From Cognatundibacterium curvum (GTDB taxonomy: Bacteria > Pseudomonadota > Gammaproteobacteria > Burkholderiales > Burkholderiaceae_D): 64,000 nt of DNA. The notes under the pieces were generated by a model. It was not told the origin of the DNA, made no database searches, and saw only the letters and a program-made list of their open reading frames with translations. Within the stretch, counting starts at the first letter, position 1. The number at the start of each line of letters is the position of its first letter. The translations under genes and the position numbers were made by a program. Below, one piece after another: positions 53,209-62,534 of the stretch. The DNA is taken from assembly GCF_014284235.1 (NCBI RefSeq), contig NZ_JACOGD010000011.1:1-64000 (forward strand), written 5' to 3'.

Positions 53209-55077
53209 ATGAATTCTCTCATCAATGAAAAGCGCCGGACTTTGATACAGGCTGCATCGGCTGCCGGATTACTGGCTGGAACAGCCTGGGCGGGGCAGGC
53301 GGTGGCGGCCGTAAAAAACGACCCATGGAAGCAGGCCCAGGCCATCATTGACCGTTTTGCCAAGCCCTTACAGTTTCGCCCGCAAGATTTCGCGATCACC
53401 GGATACGGTGCTAAAACCTGTGAGGTACAGGCAGTCGAGGCCTGGATTTCTTTTGTGGAGCGTAAAACCCTGGCTACGCCTGTGCCGCAGTCGCATGACT
53501 GTTATCCGGCCATCTCTGCAGCGATTGCAGCCTGCCATCAGGCCGGTGGCGGACGGGTGGTGATCCCGGCTGGGAACTGGTATTGCGCGGGCCCCATCGT
53601 ATTACTGTCGAATGTGCATGTGCACCTGAAAGCGGGTGCACATGTGTATTTCAGTAATAATCCGGCCGACTATGCCAAATACGGACAATACGATTGCGGA
53701 CCGCGCGGCAAGTTGTCAATGACGCGCTGGGAAGGCAACGACTGTCTGAATTTTTCTTCTATGGTGTACGCCATCGGCCAAAGAAATATTGCGCTGACCG
53801 GTGAAGACTGGACTGCGATTCTGGATGGTCAGGCCGGTGTGAATTTCGCTGACAGCGAATTTTGCTGGTGGTCCTGGAAGGGCCGTGAAAAGCCGGGTTC
53901 TGCGGGCGATATCGCGCCTGGCAGCGGCAACTGGATACGGCATCAGAAAGGCGAGACTGAGGTCTCCATCAATCCGCTCAATCCAATGTCACTAAGTGAA
54001 GCAGCGCCGCATCTGAGTGCAGAGCAAGTCCGTTTTATCCAGGGTGAAGGTGATAAATGGCGACGCGATTCCAACTTCCTGCGTGCGCTGGCCGAGGCCG
54101 GTGTACCTGCTGATAAACGGGTGTTTGGACTGGGACATTTTCTGCGTCCCCATATGGTGCAATTCATCAATTGCACCAATGTGCTGTTCCAGGGTTATCA
54201 GGTCACCAATACTCCATTCTGGCAGCACAATCCTGTCGGTTGTAAAAACGTGCATGTCAAAAATATCTATGCTAACAGCATAGGTCCGAACAGTGATGGT
54301 TTCGATCCTGAATCCTGCAACTATGTATTGATCGAGGATTCGACTTTTGACACCGGTGATGACTGTATTGCAGTCGATTCCGGCAAAGGGCCGGATGTGC
54401 AGTATGGTCCTTCACAGAACATCGTCGTGCAGAATTGTAAAATGCACAGCGGCCATGGTGCGATGACATTTGGCAGCATCATGTCCGGTGGTATCCAGAA
54501 CGTGTTTGCGCAAAATCTGGTGTTTGAAAACAGTCACTGGCGTACCGATCCGCTCAATATTGCGATCCGTCTCAAATCGAATATGAGTCGTGGCGGCTTC
54601 CTGAAAAATCTGCATATCCGCAATATCACGATACCGAATGGCATACGCACCACGCCGGCATTTTATACAAGTTTGCCAGGCTCCATGATACCGAGCAAAT
54701 CAGTGGCAACGTCGGCGGGCGGCATTATCACGATAGATTGCGGCTACGATCCTTTGAATGACAATGTGCGTACCCGCCCTCCGGTGGTGTCCGATGTCCA
54801 TATCTCCAACGTCAGGGTCGCTAATGTCGATACGGGTCAGGGTAGTTTTTCCTGCTACCAGGCGCTGGTCATACTGGGCCCGGTGGCATCGGATTACAAC
54901 GGGCCTGCGTCACCTGCACCGAAAATCCTGCCAGTCCGGAATATCACCATCTCGGACTGTGATTTAGGCAATCCGGCGAATTATGAACAAGCCATGTATC
55001 TGTTTAACGTCAAAGATCTGACCTTAAAGAATGTCAGGGTAGGTGGCACGGTGTACAACAAAACGATTTCTGCCTGA
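53209..55077 (+). CDS. GH28 polygalacturonase, exo-type paralog A
   Basis: This 622-residue secreted enzyme has a Tat-like signal (KRRTLIQAASAAGLLAGTAW, cleavage near AVAA). The right-handed beta-helix carries the GH28 motifs: GPNSDGFDPE (Asp363), TGDDCIAV (Asp384, Asp385), SGHGAMTFGS (His416) and IRLKSNMSRGG. The N-terminal region (AGGGRVVIPAGNWYCAGPIV) is usual for bacterial exo-type pectinases. Compared with paralog B, the segment after the catalytic Asp pair is VDSGKGP instead of IKAGKN, and GSIMSGG replaces GSEMAGG (Ile424 for Glu), so its activity or specificity may differ. An intrinsic terminator follows at 55100. Confidence 0.9.
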   Translation: MNSLINEKRRTLIQAASAAGLLAGTAWAGQAVAAVKNDPWKQAQAIIDRFAKPLQFRPQDFAITGYGAKTCEVQAVEAWISFVERKTLATPVPQSHDCYPAISAAIAACHQAGGGRVVIPAGNWYCAGPIVLLSNVHVHLKAGAHVYFSNNPADYAKYGQYDCGPRGKLSMTRWEGNDCLNFSSMVYAIGQRNIALTGEDWTAILDGQAGVNFADSEFCWWSWKGREKPGSAGDIAPGSGNWIRHQKGETEVSINPLNPMSLSEAAPHLSAEQVRFIQGEGDKWRRDSNFLRALAEAGVPADKRVFGLGHFLRPHMVQFINCTNVLFQGYQVTNTPFWQHNPVGCKNVHVKNIYANSIGPNSDGFDPESCNYVLIEDSTFDTGDDCIAVDSGKGPDVQYGPSQNIVVQNCKMHSGHGAMTFGSIMSGGIQNVFAQNLVFENSHWRTDPLNIAIRLKSNMSRGGFLKNLHIRNITIPNGIRTTPAFYTSLPGSMIPSKSVATSAGGIITIDCGYDPLNDNVRTRPPVVSDVHISNVRVANVDTGQGSFSCYQALVILGPVASDYNGPASPAPKILPVRNITISDCDLGNPANYEQAMYLFNVKDLTLKNVRVGGTVYNKTISA

Positions 55078-55099
55078 TCAGTGATTCCTCAGTGGGTTT

Positions 55100-55125
55100 G
55101 AGCCTCCTTAGTGAGGCTCTTTTTT
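55100..55125 (+). terminator. Intrinsic terminator after GH28 paralog A
   Basis: GAGCCTC (55100-55106) pairs with GAGGCTC (55113-55119) and is followed directly by six T. It would reduce read-through from the receptor/GH28 unit into the esterase gene, only 14 bp further on. Confidence 0.88.
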
Positions 55126-55139
55126 CGGAATATACAGCA

Positions 55140-55970
55140 ATGAAGATGATTAAAAAAATCCGGTATGCCTGCATGCTGGGCTTGCTTCCCATGCTGCTCG
55201 CCTGTCAGACCCAGGTGCCGCAGGCTGGCGCACTGGCTAAGCCTGCGCTGATTTTGGTCGGCGATTCGACCATGGCGCCCGGCAGTGGTTATGGCAATGC
55301 ATTGTGCGCGCGTTTCAATGTTGAAGTCAGCTGTCTCAATTTGGCCAAAGGCGGCCGCAGTTCCGGCAGTTACCGTGCTGAAGGCTCGTGGCAACAAGTT
55401 ATGCAACAACTCAGGCTGGTGCCAGACCCGGCAAATACCCTAGTGCTGATGCAGTTCGGGCACAACGATCAGCCCGGAAAACCTGGCCGTTCTACTGACT
55501 TACACACTGAATTCCCGCGTAATCTGCAGGCCTATATCCGTGATGTGCGCAGTACCGGTGCCGACATCATTCTGGTGACGCCATTGACACGCCGCAGCTT
55601 CAAAGACGGCAGTCTGCCGAATGATCTGCGTCCTTGGGCCGAATCAGCGATAGCGGTCGCGCAGGAAGCCAGCGTGGCACTGATCGATCTGAATCAGCAG
55701 AGCCATGCCATGGTTGAAAAAATGGGGCAGGCACAGGCCGATACGCTGGCGATGGCACCACCGCCAGAGCAGCCAGTGCCATATCCGGCGCTCGCTTCGC
55801 AGACGGCGACTGAGCCTCAGGGTAAGCCTAAATCTGCATTTGACCGCACCCATCTGGGGCCGAAAGGTGCTGACCTGTTCGCCGGCCTGGTATTGCAGAA
55901 CTTACTCAGGCTGCGACCACAATTACAACCCCAATTACGTCCCCAGCCTGTACAGGGAGACCAGCCATGA
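55140..55970 (+). CDS. CE12-type SGNH acetylesterase (rhamnogalacturonan/pectin acetylesterase)
   Basis: This 276-residue lipoprotein has the lipobox LLAC (Cys22). It carries the SGNH blocks of the rhamnogalacturonan acetylesterase family: VGDSTMAPG (Ser43), LAKGGRSS, LMQFGHNDQPGKPG and the C-terminal FDRTHLGPKGA giving the Asp-His pair. It would remove acetyl groups from pectin so that GH28 enzymes can act. A Pro-rich insert (about residues 200-235) lies before the last block. The start is 14 bp after the terminator, with only a weak ribosome binding site. The stop overlaps the next gene's ATG (ATGA). Confidence 0.9.
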   Translation: MKMIKKIRYACMLGLLPMLLACQTQVPQAGALAKPALILVGDSTMAPGSGYGNALCARFNVEVSCLNLAKGGRSSGSYRAEGSWQQVMQQLRLVPDPANTLVLMQFGHNDQPGKPGRSTDLHTEFPRNLQAYIRDVRSTGADIILVTPLTRRSFKDGSLPNDLRPWAESAIAVAQEASVALIDLNQQSHAMVEKMGQAQADTLAMAPPPEQPVPYPALASQTATEPQGKPKSAFDRTHLGPKGADLFAGLVLQNLLRLRPQLQPQLRPQPVQGDQP

Positions 55971-58750
55971 TCAATATTTCCCTACGTTTCCGATGGCTGA
56001 CAATTTTCAGTTGCTTCATTGTGCTGGCGACGCTGACCAGCCCGGTACAGGCGCAGGACAGCCGGCAAGTGAAGGAGCCGGTTAATCCTCCCGTATGCAC
56101 GCTGGTGGCTGCAACATTGACGGTACAGCAGATCGAGGCGCAGGACGGAGCAGCACCCGATACCAGGCGCTTGCAGCAAGCGATAGCCGCATGTCCGGCT
56201 GGCAGTGCAGTGCGTCTGGTACGCGCCGGTGAGAACAGCGCATTTCTGTCTGGTGCGCTGAGCATGAAACCGGGTGTGTCGCTGCTGATCGACTTTGGTG
56301 TCACCCTGTTCGCTTCACGTGATCCGGCTGATTTTGACCGTGGCGCTGCAAGCTGTGGCCAGACAGATGAAAAAGGACGCGGCTGCCGTCCCTTTATTTT
56401 GATGGAAAAATCCAGGATGGCAGGTATTTATGGCGAGGGTGTGATCGATGGTCAGGGGGGCGCCAAAATGCTGGGGCGGTCCGAATCCTGGTGGGAGCTG
56501 GCACGGCGTGCCCAGCGTGAAGATAAGCATCAGAATGTGCCACGCCTGATAGAAATCATCCAATCCGAAGACATCAGCGCGTATCAGATCTGGCTTAAAA
56601 ACGCAGCAAATTTTCATCTGACCCTGAATGCCGTGAATGGCTTTACAGCCTGGGGGGTGCATATCGATACGCCATCCCATGCACGCAATACCGATGGCAT
56701 CGACCCTGTCTCATCGAAAAATATCACAATCACCAAAAGCTTTATCCGTACCGGTGACGACAATATTGCAATTAAGGCCGGTCAGCAGGGCGCGACCGAA
56801 TTTGTGAGTATCATCGACAATCATTTTTACCATGGGCATGGGATGTCGATAGGCAGCGAGACGCATGGCGGTGTGCGTCATGTCTTAGTCAGTCAGCTGA
56901 CAATCGATGGTGCGACTTCCGGTCTCAGGATCAAGAGTGATATTTCGCGCGGCGGCTTGGTGCAGGATGTGCACTACCGCCAGGTTTGCATACAGAACAG
57001 TAAAACGCCGCTGGACTTTGACAGCTTTTATGGCAAACGCGCCCAGGGCGAGCTGATACCGCAGTTTCAGGACATCCAGCTGCAGCAGGTACAGGTATTG
57101 ACGCCGGGTAAGCTGGTATTCCGTGGCTATGATGCGGCGCATGTAATGCGCCTGCAGACCAGTGAGCTGCAACTGGCGGCGGGTTCTGTCGTACAAGCCC
57201 AGCATGCACAGTTAAGTGCTGGAGCACGCAGTGATCTGACACCGGACTTTCGTTTGCAACCGGCTGCAGAAAGTGCCGCCACCAACACTTGCGCCAGCCA
57301 GTTTCAGCCTTATCCTGTGTACGGACAGCAGCAACGCCGTCCGCAATTGACTGCGGCTCAGGTCCCGCATTATGCGTATGAACAGGTGCTGGGTTTTGCC
57401 GGATTGCCGGGACAGGAGCGGCCTGATCCATGGGATCCGCTGGCAGCACCTATACCGGCTGCAGGCCAGTTCAGGCCTGATTATGTGGTGAGTCTGGCCC
57501 AGCCCGCCGATGGCAAGACCCGCTTTCACAGTGTGCAGGCAGCCATCAACCGTATGCTGATGGATATGGCGATGCACGCGCAAACGCAGACCCAGACGGG
57601 CAAACCGGGCAAGGAGCGCATCTATATCCTGCTACAGCCAGGCATCTATGAAGAGCTGGTTTATCTGCCTGCGACACCGGTGCCTGTCAGCCTGATCGGT
57701 AGCGGCAGTGCCGAAACGCGTATCCGTGCGAATCTGGATGCAGCTATTTCCGGGGCGACGTATTTGCAGCGTTTCGGCCAGCAATTTCTGGATGCACCGC
57801 CCGCCGTACGTGAAATGAGCGACAGCATCGCACAAAAGGCGTTGATCGGTACATTTGGTTCGCCAGTGTTGTGGGTGAAAAGCCAGGGTTTTCAGATGCG
57901 CGATATCACACTGGAAAACAGCTATAACAAATCAGGTCAGGCACAGCCTGCTGCGTGCGAGGGCAATGCCTGTGCGGGCGACGGCGTGTATGCCAAAATG
58001 AATATGGTGCATCACCAGGCGCTGGCACTGATGACGGACGGTGTAGACAAGGCTCAGTTTGACAGCGTGCGTCTGTTGGGTCTGCAGGATACGGTGTATC
58101 TGCGCAACCAGGCGGATGGACGCACAGCCAGGAATTTTTTCTACCGTTCTTATATCGAGGGTGATGTCGATTTTATTTTTGGTGATGCGACAGCTTATTT
58201 TCTGCAAACTGAAATCCGCTCGCTGGGACCACGCAGCAGCTCCTATGTAGCAGCACCCAGCACCAATCTGTTTTCACGCTATGGTTTCGTATTCAATCAA
58301 TGCCGCTTCACGCATGACGGTTCTGCTTATGCGCTGAGCGGGAAATTTTACCTGGTCAGACAATGGTTTCATAACCAGAAATGCACACCCTATGCAGAGG
58401 TGCCGGTGACCAATTACCAGTGCCAGGCTGGTGACAGCAATCAGTTCACCAGTCCCAGTGGCACCATCACCCGCGCCACCCTGGAAACAGTGGGTAAGAT
58501 GATCGTGCTGAATTCCGAAATCGGTACTCATATCCAGGCCAAAAATCCCTGGTCAGACTGGAACCGGCGCGGCACCTTACCGTACCGGCCAGCCCAGATG
58601 GATAGCCAGGATTACTGGCGCAATCTGTTGGCCAGCAAAATCCATCCTTTGCGTGACCTGGGTTACCGTGAGCCGCCTGCAGCCGGTCAGTTTTTGGGTG
58701 AGTGGAATAATCGCCTTGGTATTGACCATGCTTCATCTGCAGCACAATGA
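55967..58750 (+). CDS. Bifunctional GH28 polygalacturonase-CE8 pectin methylesterase fusion
   Basis: This 927-residue secreted protein has a Sec signal (to about residue 30, VQAQD). The first half is a GH28 beta-helix: ARNTDGIDP (Asp243), RTGDDNIAIKAG (Asp264, Asp265), YHGHGMSIGSETHGG and GLRIKSDISRGG. A linker of about 80 residues follows (420-500). The second half is a CE8 pectin methylesterase: RFHSVQAAINRM, IYILLQPGIYEELVYL, GLQDTVYLRNQ (Asp708) and DVDFIFGDATAYF (Asp735). Both sets of catalytic residues are present, so both activities are expected: demethylation followed by chain cleavage on the same polypeptide. It is coupled to the CE12 gene upstream and lies 15 bp before GH28 paralog B. 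Confidence 0.92.
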   Translation: MINISLRFRWLTIFSCFIVLATLTSPVQAQDSRQVKEPVNPPVCTLVAATLTVQQIEAQDGAAPDTRRLQQAIAACPAGSAVRLVRAGENSAFLSGALSMKPGVSLLIDFGVTLFASRDPADFDRGAASCGQTDEKGRGCRPFILMEKSRMAGIYGEGVIDGQGGAKMLGRSESWWELARRAQREDKHQNVPRLIEIIQSEDISAYQIWLKNAANFHLTLNAVNGFTAWGVHIDTPSHARNTDGIDPVSSKNITITKSFIRTGDDNIAIKAGQQGATEFVSIIDNHFYHGHGMSIGSETHGGVRHVLVSQLTIDGATSGLRIKSDISRGGLVQDVHYRQVCIQNSKTPLDFDSFYGKRAQGELIPQFQDIQLQQVQVLTPGKLVFRGYDAAHVMRLQTSELQLAAGSVVQAQHAQLSAGARSDLTPDFRLQPAAESAATNTCASQFQPYPVYGQQQRRPQLTAAQVPHYAYEQVLGFAGLPGQERPDPWDPLAAPIPAAGQFRPDYVVSLAQPADGKTRFHSVQAAINRMLMDMAMHAQTQTQTGKPGKERIYILLQPGIYEELVYLPATPVPVSLIGSGSAETRIRANLDAAISGATYLQRFGQQFLDAPPAVREMSDSIAQKALIGTFGSPVLWVKSQGFQMRDITLENSYNKSGQAQPAACEGNACAGDGVYAKMNMVHHQALALMTDGVDKAQFDSVRLLGLQDTVYLRNQADGRTARNFFYRSYIEGDVDFIFGDATAYFLQTEIRSLGPRSSSYVAAPSTNLFSRYGFVFNQCRFTHDGSAYALSGKFYLVRQWFHNQKCTPYAEVPVTNYQCQAGDSNQFTSPSGTITRATLETVGKMIVLNSEIGTHIQAKNPWSDWNRRGTLPYRPAQMDSQDYWRNLLASKIHPLRDLGYREPPAAGQFLGEWNNRLGIDHASSAAQ

Positions 58751-58765
58751 AATCAGGAGTAGTTA

Positions 58766-60643
58766 ATGAATCTAACTGAAAAAGACACAGCATCGTTTTC
58801 ACCGCAACGGCGTCAGCTGATGCGTCAGCTGGCTGCGCTTGGTATGAGCAGTGGTGTACCGGGACTGGCACTGGCACAGTCAGCGCCATTGCAGCAAGAC
58901 CCCTGGCGTCAGGCTGAACGTATCATTGCTACTTTGAGCCAGTCGCTGCAGTTCAGAGCGGCCGATTATCCCGTGACCCATTATGGCGCACTGAGCTGCA
59001 CAGTCAGGAAAGTCGCAGCCTGGATCTCATTCGAAGAGCAGGGCATGCTCGATACACCCGATGAGCATGCGCCCGATTGCTATCAGGCGATCCGGACTGC
59101 GATAGAAACCTGTCATCGTGAAGGCGGCGGACGGGTGCTGATCCCGGCTGGCAACTGGTATTGTGCAGGCCCCATCGTGCTGCTGTCGAATGTACATCTG
59201 CATCTGGAGTCCGGCGCACATCTGTATTTCAGTCACCGTCCGGATGATTATGCGCGCTATGGTGAGGTCGACTGTGGCGAGCAGGGCAGGCTCACGGTAT
59301 CGCGCTGGCAGAGTAATGATTGCCTGAATTATTCACCCATGATTTATGCAAATAATCAGGAAAATATCGCATTGACAGGCGCCGACTGGAGTTCGGTGCT
59401 GGATGGCCAGGGTGGAGTGCCATTCAATGACTACGGTGATTGCTGGTGGACCTGGAAAGGTAAGCTGAAGACGATCAATGCCATCGCTCAGGGTTCGGTA
59501 CCCAATTACCGCGAAGGCAAACCTTCGGAGAATGCAGTCAATCCGCTGAATGTCGGCAGTCTGCGGCAATTGGTGGTATCGATCAGCCCGCAACAGCAGG
59601 CACTGATACAGGGGGCCGGGGATAAATGGCGCGCCGATGCTAACTATTTGCCGGCTTTATCCGAGGCCGCTGTTCCGCTGGCGCAGCGGGTATTTGGCAA
59701 AGGCCATTATTTGCGGCCACCGATGATACAGCTGATCAGTTGCCGCCGCGTGCTGTTGCAAGGCTATGAAGTCCGTAACACGCCGTTCTGGCAGCATCAT
59801 CCTGTCAATTGCCGGCAACTGGTGATACGCGGTGTCCATGCGAAGAGTCATGGCCCCAATAGCGATGGTTTTGATCCTGAAGCCTGTGATCATGTACTGG
59901 TGGAGAACTGTACCTTCGATTCCGGCGATGACTGTATTGCGATCAAGGCGGGAAAAAATCTCGATACTCAGTTCGGGCCTTCGCAAAACATCGTGATCCA
60001 GAACTGTACGATGCAAAGCGGCCATGGCGCAGTCACGCTGGGCAGCGAAATGGCAGGCGGGATACAGCATGTATATGCCCAGAATCTGCTGTTTGAAAAC
60101 AGGCATTGGAAAACCAATCCGCTCAATACCGCGATCCGCCTGAAAACCAACCTGAACCGTGGTGGCTACCTGAAGCATTTTTATGTGCGCAATGTGAGGA
60201 TACCCAATGGGGTGCAAACCAGTCCTTCGTTCTATAGCTCATTGCCCGGCTCGCCGATACAGTCTAAGACGGTCGCAACTGCGGCTGGTGCAGTCATTAC
60301 GTTTGACTGTGACTATACGCCGGTCAGCGATAATGTCCGTATCCGTCCGCCCGTGGTGGAAAACATCGATATTTCTGACATCACGGTGGGCAATGTACAG
60401 ACTGCCCGGGGCGAATTTTCCTGCTATCAGGCGATCGTGATCCTGGGGCCGGTTGCGTCCGATTACAACGGCAGCGCACCTGCACCTGTCATCCATCCGG
60501 TGCGCAATGTACGCATTCACAACTGTGATTTCGGTAATCCGGTGGCAGCGGACGCGCCGCTGTATCTGTATAACGTACAGGACTTGCAGCTATCTGAAGT
60601 GAAGATCGCAGGAAAACGCTATCACCAGCGTTATTCTGCATAA
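58766..60643 (+). CDS. GH28 polygalacturonase, exo-type paralog B
   Basis: This 625-residue enzyme is a full-length paralog of the GH28 gene at 53209, similar throughout. The Tat-like signal is QRRQLMRQLAALGMSSG, and the mature part starts QDPWRQAERI. GH28 motifs are complete and canonical: GPNSDGFDPE (Asp367), SGDDCIAIKAGKN (Asp388, Asp389), SGHGAVTLGSEMAGG (His420, Glu428) and IRLKTNLNRGG. AGGAG precedes the ATG. It ends the CE12/fusion/GH28 unit. Export by Tat would fit a folded periplasmic enzyme acting on imported oligomers, while the Sec-exported fusion may act first; this is inference. Confidence 0.92.
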   Translation: MNLTEKDTASFSPQRRQLMRQLAALGMSSGVPGLALAQSAPLQQDPWRQAERIIATLSQSLQFRAADYPVTHYGALSCTVRKVAAWISFEEQGMLDTPDEHAPDCYQAIRTAIETCHREGGGRVLIPAGNWYCAGPIVLLSNVHLHLESGAHLYFSHRPDDYARYGEVDCGEQGRLTVSRWQSNDCLNYSPMIYANNQENIALTGADWSSVLDGQGGVPFNDYGDCWWTWKGKLKTINAIAQGSVPNYREGKPSENAVNPLNVGSLRQLVVSISPQQQALIQGAGDKWRADANYLPALSEAAVPLAQRVFGKGHYLRPPMIQLISCRRVLLQGYEVRNTPFWQHHPVNCRQLVIRGVHAKSHGPNSDGFDPEACDHVLVENCTFDSGDDCIAIKAGKNLDTQFGPSQNIVIQNCTMQSGHGAVTLGSEMAGGIQHVYAQNLLFENRHWKTNPLNTAIRLKTNLNRGGYLKHFYVRNVRIPNGVQTSPSFYSSLPGSPIQSKTVATAAGAVITFDCDYTPVSDNVRIRPPVVENIDISDITVGNVQTARGEFSCYQAIVILGPVASDYNGSAPAPVIHPVRNVRIHNCDFGNPVAADAPLYLYNVQDLQLSEVKIAGKRYHQRYSA

Positions 60644-60678
60644 AAAAGCCGGTATCCGGGTGCAGTCCGGATACCGGC
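60642..60678 (-). terminator. Terminator for the chemoreceptor gene (minus strand)
   Basis: A perfect 12-bp stem (GCCGGTATCCGG, 60648-60659, with CCGGATACCGGC, 60667-60678) has six A on its left side, giving a U-run only on the minus-strand transcript. It therefore terminates the chemoreceptor mRNA; for the plus-strand pectinase mRNA it is a stem-loop without a U-run. Confidence 0.75.
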
Positions 60679-60764
60679 GAAATGGCGCTCCTGGGGGAGT
60701 GCTTGATCAGAGTTCAGCGCCTTACTGCTATGACGGCGCTTGTCGTTGGTATGCTTGTGGGTTG

Positions 60765-62375
60765 TCAGCCGCGCAGATAGCTTGTGTGATTGCTGCTGTA
60801 TGTTGAACTAAGGCGGGCAGGGTGGATAGTTTGGATCTGCTCTGTTTTGCCGGGTAAGCGGAATATACCCACCAGTACGGCCAGTTCCTTTGCCTGCAAT
60901 TGCATACTGTCGGCTGCTGATGCCGCCTGCTCAACCAGTGCCGCATTTTGTTGGGTGACGCTGTCCATTTGTCGTACGGCTTCGCTGATCTGAGCAATGC
61001 CGGTATGTTGCTCTTCACTGGCATGGGTGATTTCCTGCATGATGAATGCCACCTTGTGTATGCCATCGACGATTTGCTGCATGGATGTGCCTGCTGCCTG
61101 CGCTAACTGATTCCCGGCATTGACTTGCAACTGGGAGGCATCGATCAGGGTTTTTATTTCCCTGGCAGCAGAGGCACTGCGTTGTGCCAGATTGCGCACT
61201 TCGGCTGCCACCACGGCAAACCCACGTCCCTGTTCGCCAGCACGCGCAGCTTCTACCGCTGCGTTGAGCGCCAGGATATTGGTTTGGAAAGCGATGCCGT
61301 CAATCAGGCTTACGATATTCACTACCGCATTTGAAGAATCGGTAATGGTTTCCATGGTACTCAGCATTTTATTCATCACGCTGCCTCCCTGGCTTGCCAG
61401 GCGGCTCGCTTCAGTAGTCAGATTATTGGCCTGGCGTGCATGATCGGTGTTGCGGCTGACGGTCTGTTCCAGCTCATGCAGTGTGGCCGAGGTCTGTTCC
61501 AGCGCGCTGGCCTGTTCTTCGGTGCGGGAGGATAAATCCAGATTGCCTGCCGCGATTTCAGATGAGGCAGTGGCGATCTGATCCGCGCTGTTGCGAATCT
61601 GGCTGACAGTCTGTGCCAGATGCTGCTGCATCGCCTGCATATCACCGAGCAAACTGTTGGCATACTTGGGCTGTACCTGAATTTCAGCTGACAAGTCATT
61701 TTGCGCAATACATCGGGTCATCTCAGCCGCGTAGGCAGGTTCACCACCCAATGTCGCGAGTATGGAGCGGATAATGCTCCAGCCAGCCACGGTCAGCACC
61801 GCCAGTGCCACGACAAAAATCAGTGCCAGGATGCCCGCTGATTTCCAATAGGTATCCTGAATATCATCACTGAAAAAGCCGGTACCTATCCACCAGTTCC
61901 ACGGGCTGAATTCGACGATGCCATTCAGTTTGGGGACCAGTGATCCATCCGGACGTTGCGAACGCATATTGACCAGTGCTATATGGGATTTCTGCAATGC
62001 GGTGCGATAAGCCTGCGCGTCTGGCTGACCATCCATAGTTTGTCCCTGGGCGATGGTGCCAACTTTTTTAGCGTCGGGATGAACCAGGTTCAGACCATCC
62101 GGCAAGCGTACCCAGTAATAGCTGACTCCGTGCTGTAACTGGGTCAGTGCTGCTTTTGCCTGCAGCTGAGCCTGCTCGCGACTGAGCAGGCCGCGTTGTT
62201 CCTGCTGATGGTAATGACTGACCAGATTTTCAGCCATGTACAGCATAGTTTCTATCTGGGCATGCCGGTCGTTCAGCAGTACCGAGTACAGGGAGGACAG
62301 ACTGACTGCCCCGATAGCCGCTATGGCAAGCACGGCAGTACCGACCAGCGTGAGTAATTTTTTTGAGATATTCAT
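60765..62375 (-). CDS. Methyl-accepting chemotaxis protein with single Cache domain
   Basis: This 536-residue chemoreceptor has a membrane helix at residues 7-30, a periplasmic sCache_2-like sensor (AENLVSHYHQQEQRGLLS, YYWVRLPDGLNLVHPDAKK, VEFSPWNWWIGTGFFSDDI), a second membrane helix (about 190-210), a HAMP-like linker, and the coiled-coil signalling domain with the tip AALNAAVEAARAGEQGRGFA and VVAAEVRNLAQRSA. It has no CheR-tethering pentapeptide at the C-terminus. It lies between pectinase genes, so attraction to galacturonate or a related organic acid is plausible; sCache_2 sensors commonly bind small carboxylates. It ends at the terminator at 60642-60678. Confidence 0.92.
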   Translation of the reverse strand: MNISKKLLTLVGTAVLAIAAIGAVSLSSLYSVLLNDRHAQIETMLYMAENLVSHYHQQEQRGLLSREQAQLQAKAALTQLQHGVSYYWVRLPDGLNLVHPDAKKVGTIAQGQTMDGQPDAQAYRTALQKSHIALVNMRSQRPDGSLVPKLNGIVEFSPWNWWIGTGFFSDDIQDTYWKSAGILALIFVVALAVLTVAGWSIIRSILATLGGEPAYAAEMTRCIAQNDLSAEIQVQPKYANSLLGDMQAMQQHLAQTVSQIRNSADQIATASSEIAAGNLDLSSRTEEQASALEQTSATLHELEQTVSRNTDHARQANNLTTEASRLASQGGSVMNKMLSTMETITDSSNAVVNIVSLIDGIAFQTNILALNAAVEAARAGEQGRGFAVVAAEVRNLAQRSASAAREIKTLIDASQLQVNAGNQLAQAAGTSMQQIVDGIHKVAFIMQEITHASEEQHTGIAQISEAVRQMDSVTQQNAALVEQAASAADSMQLQAKELAVLVGIFRLPGKTEQIQTIHPARLSSTYSSNHTSYLRG

Positions 62376-62534
62376 CGTAACACCTGCAGACCGCGATCAT
62401 AAGTTCAGACCCGCTACCGCACTGTCTGAGTGGAAAAAACCGGATGGCAGTCTGATTGATGCAGACCGCCACCCGGTGCCGGTGCAGCGCTTCCTTAAGG
62501 CCGGAAGTTCGCGCCAGGATTGCGTTGGCGCGCT

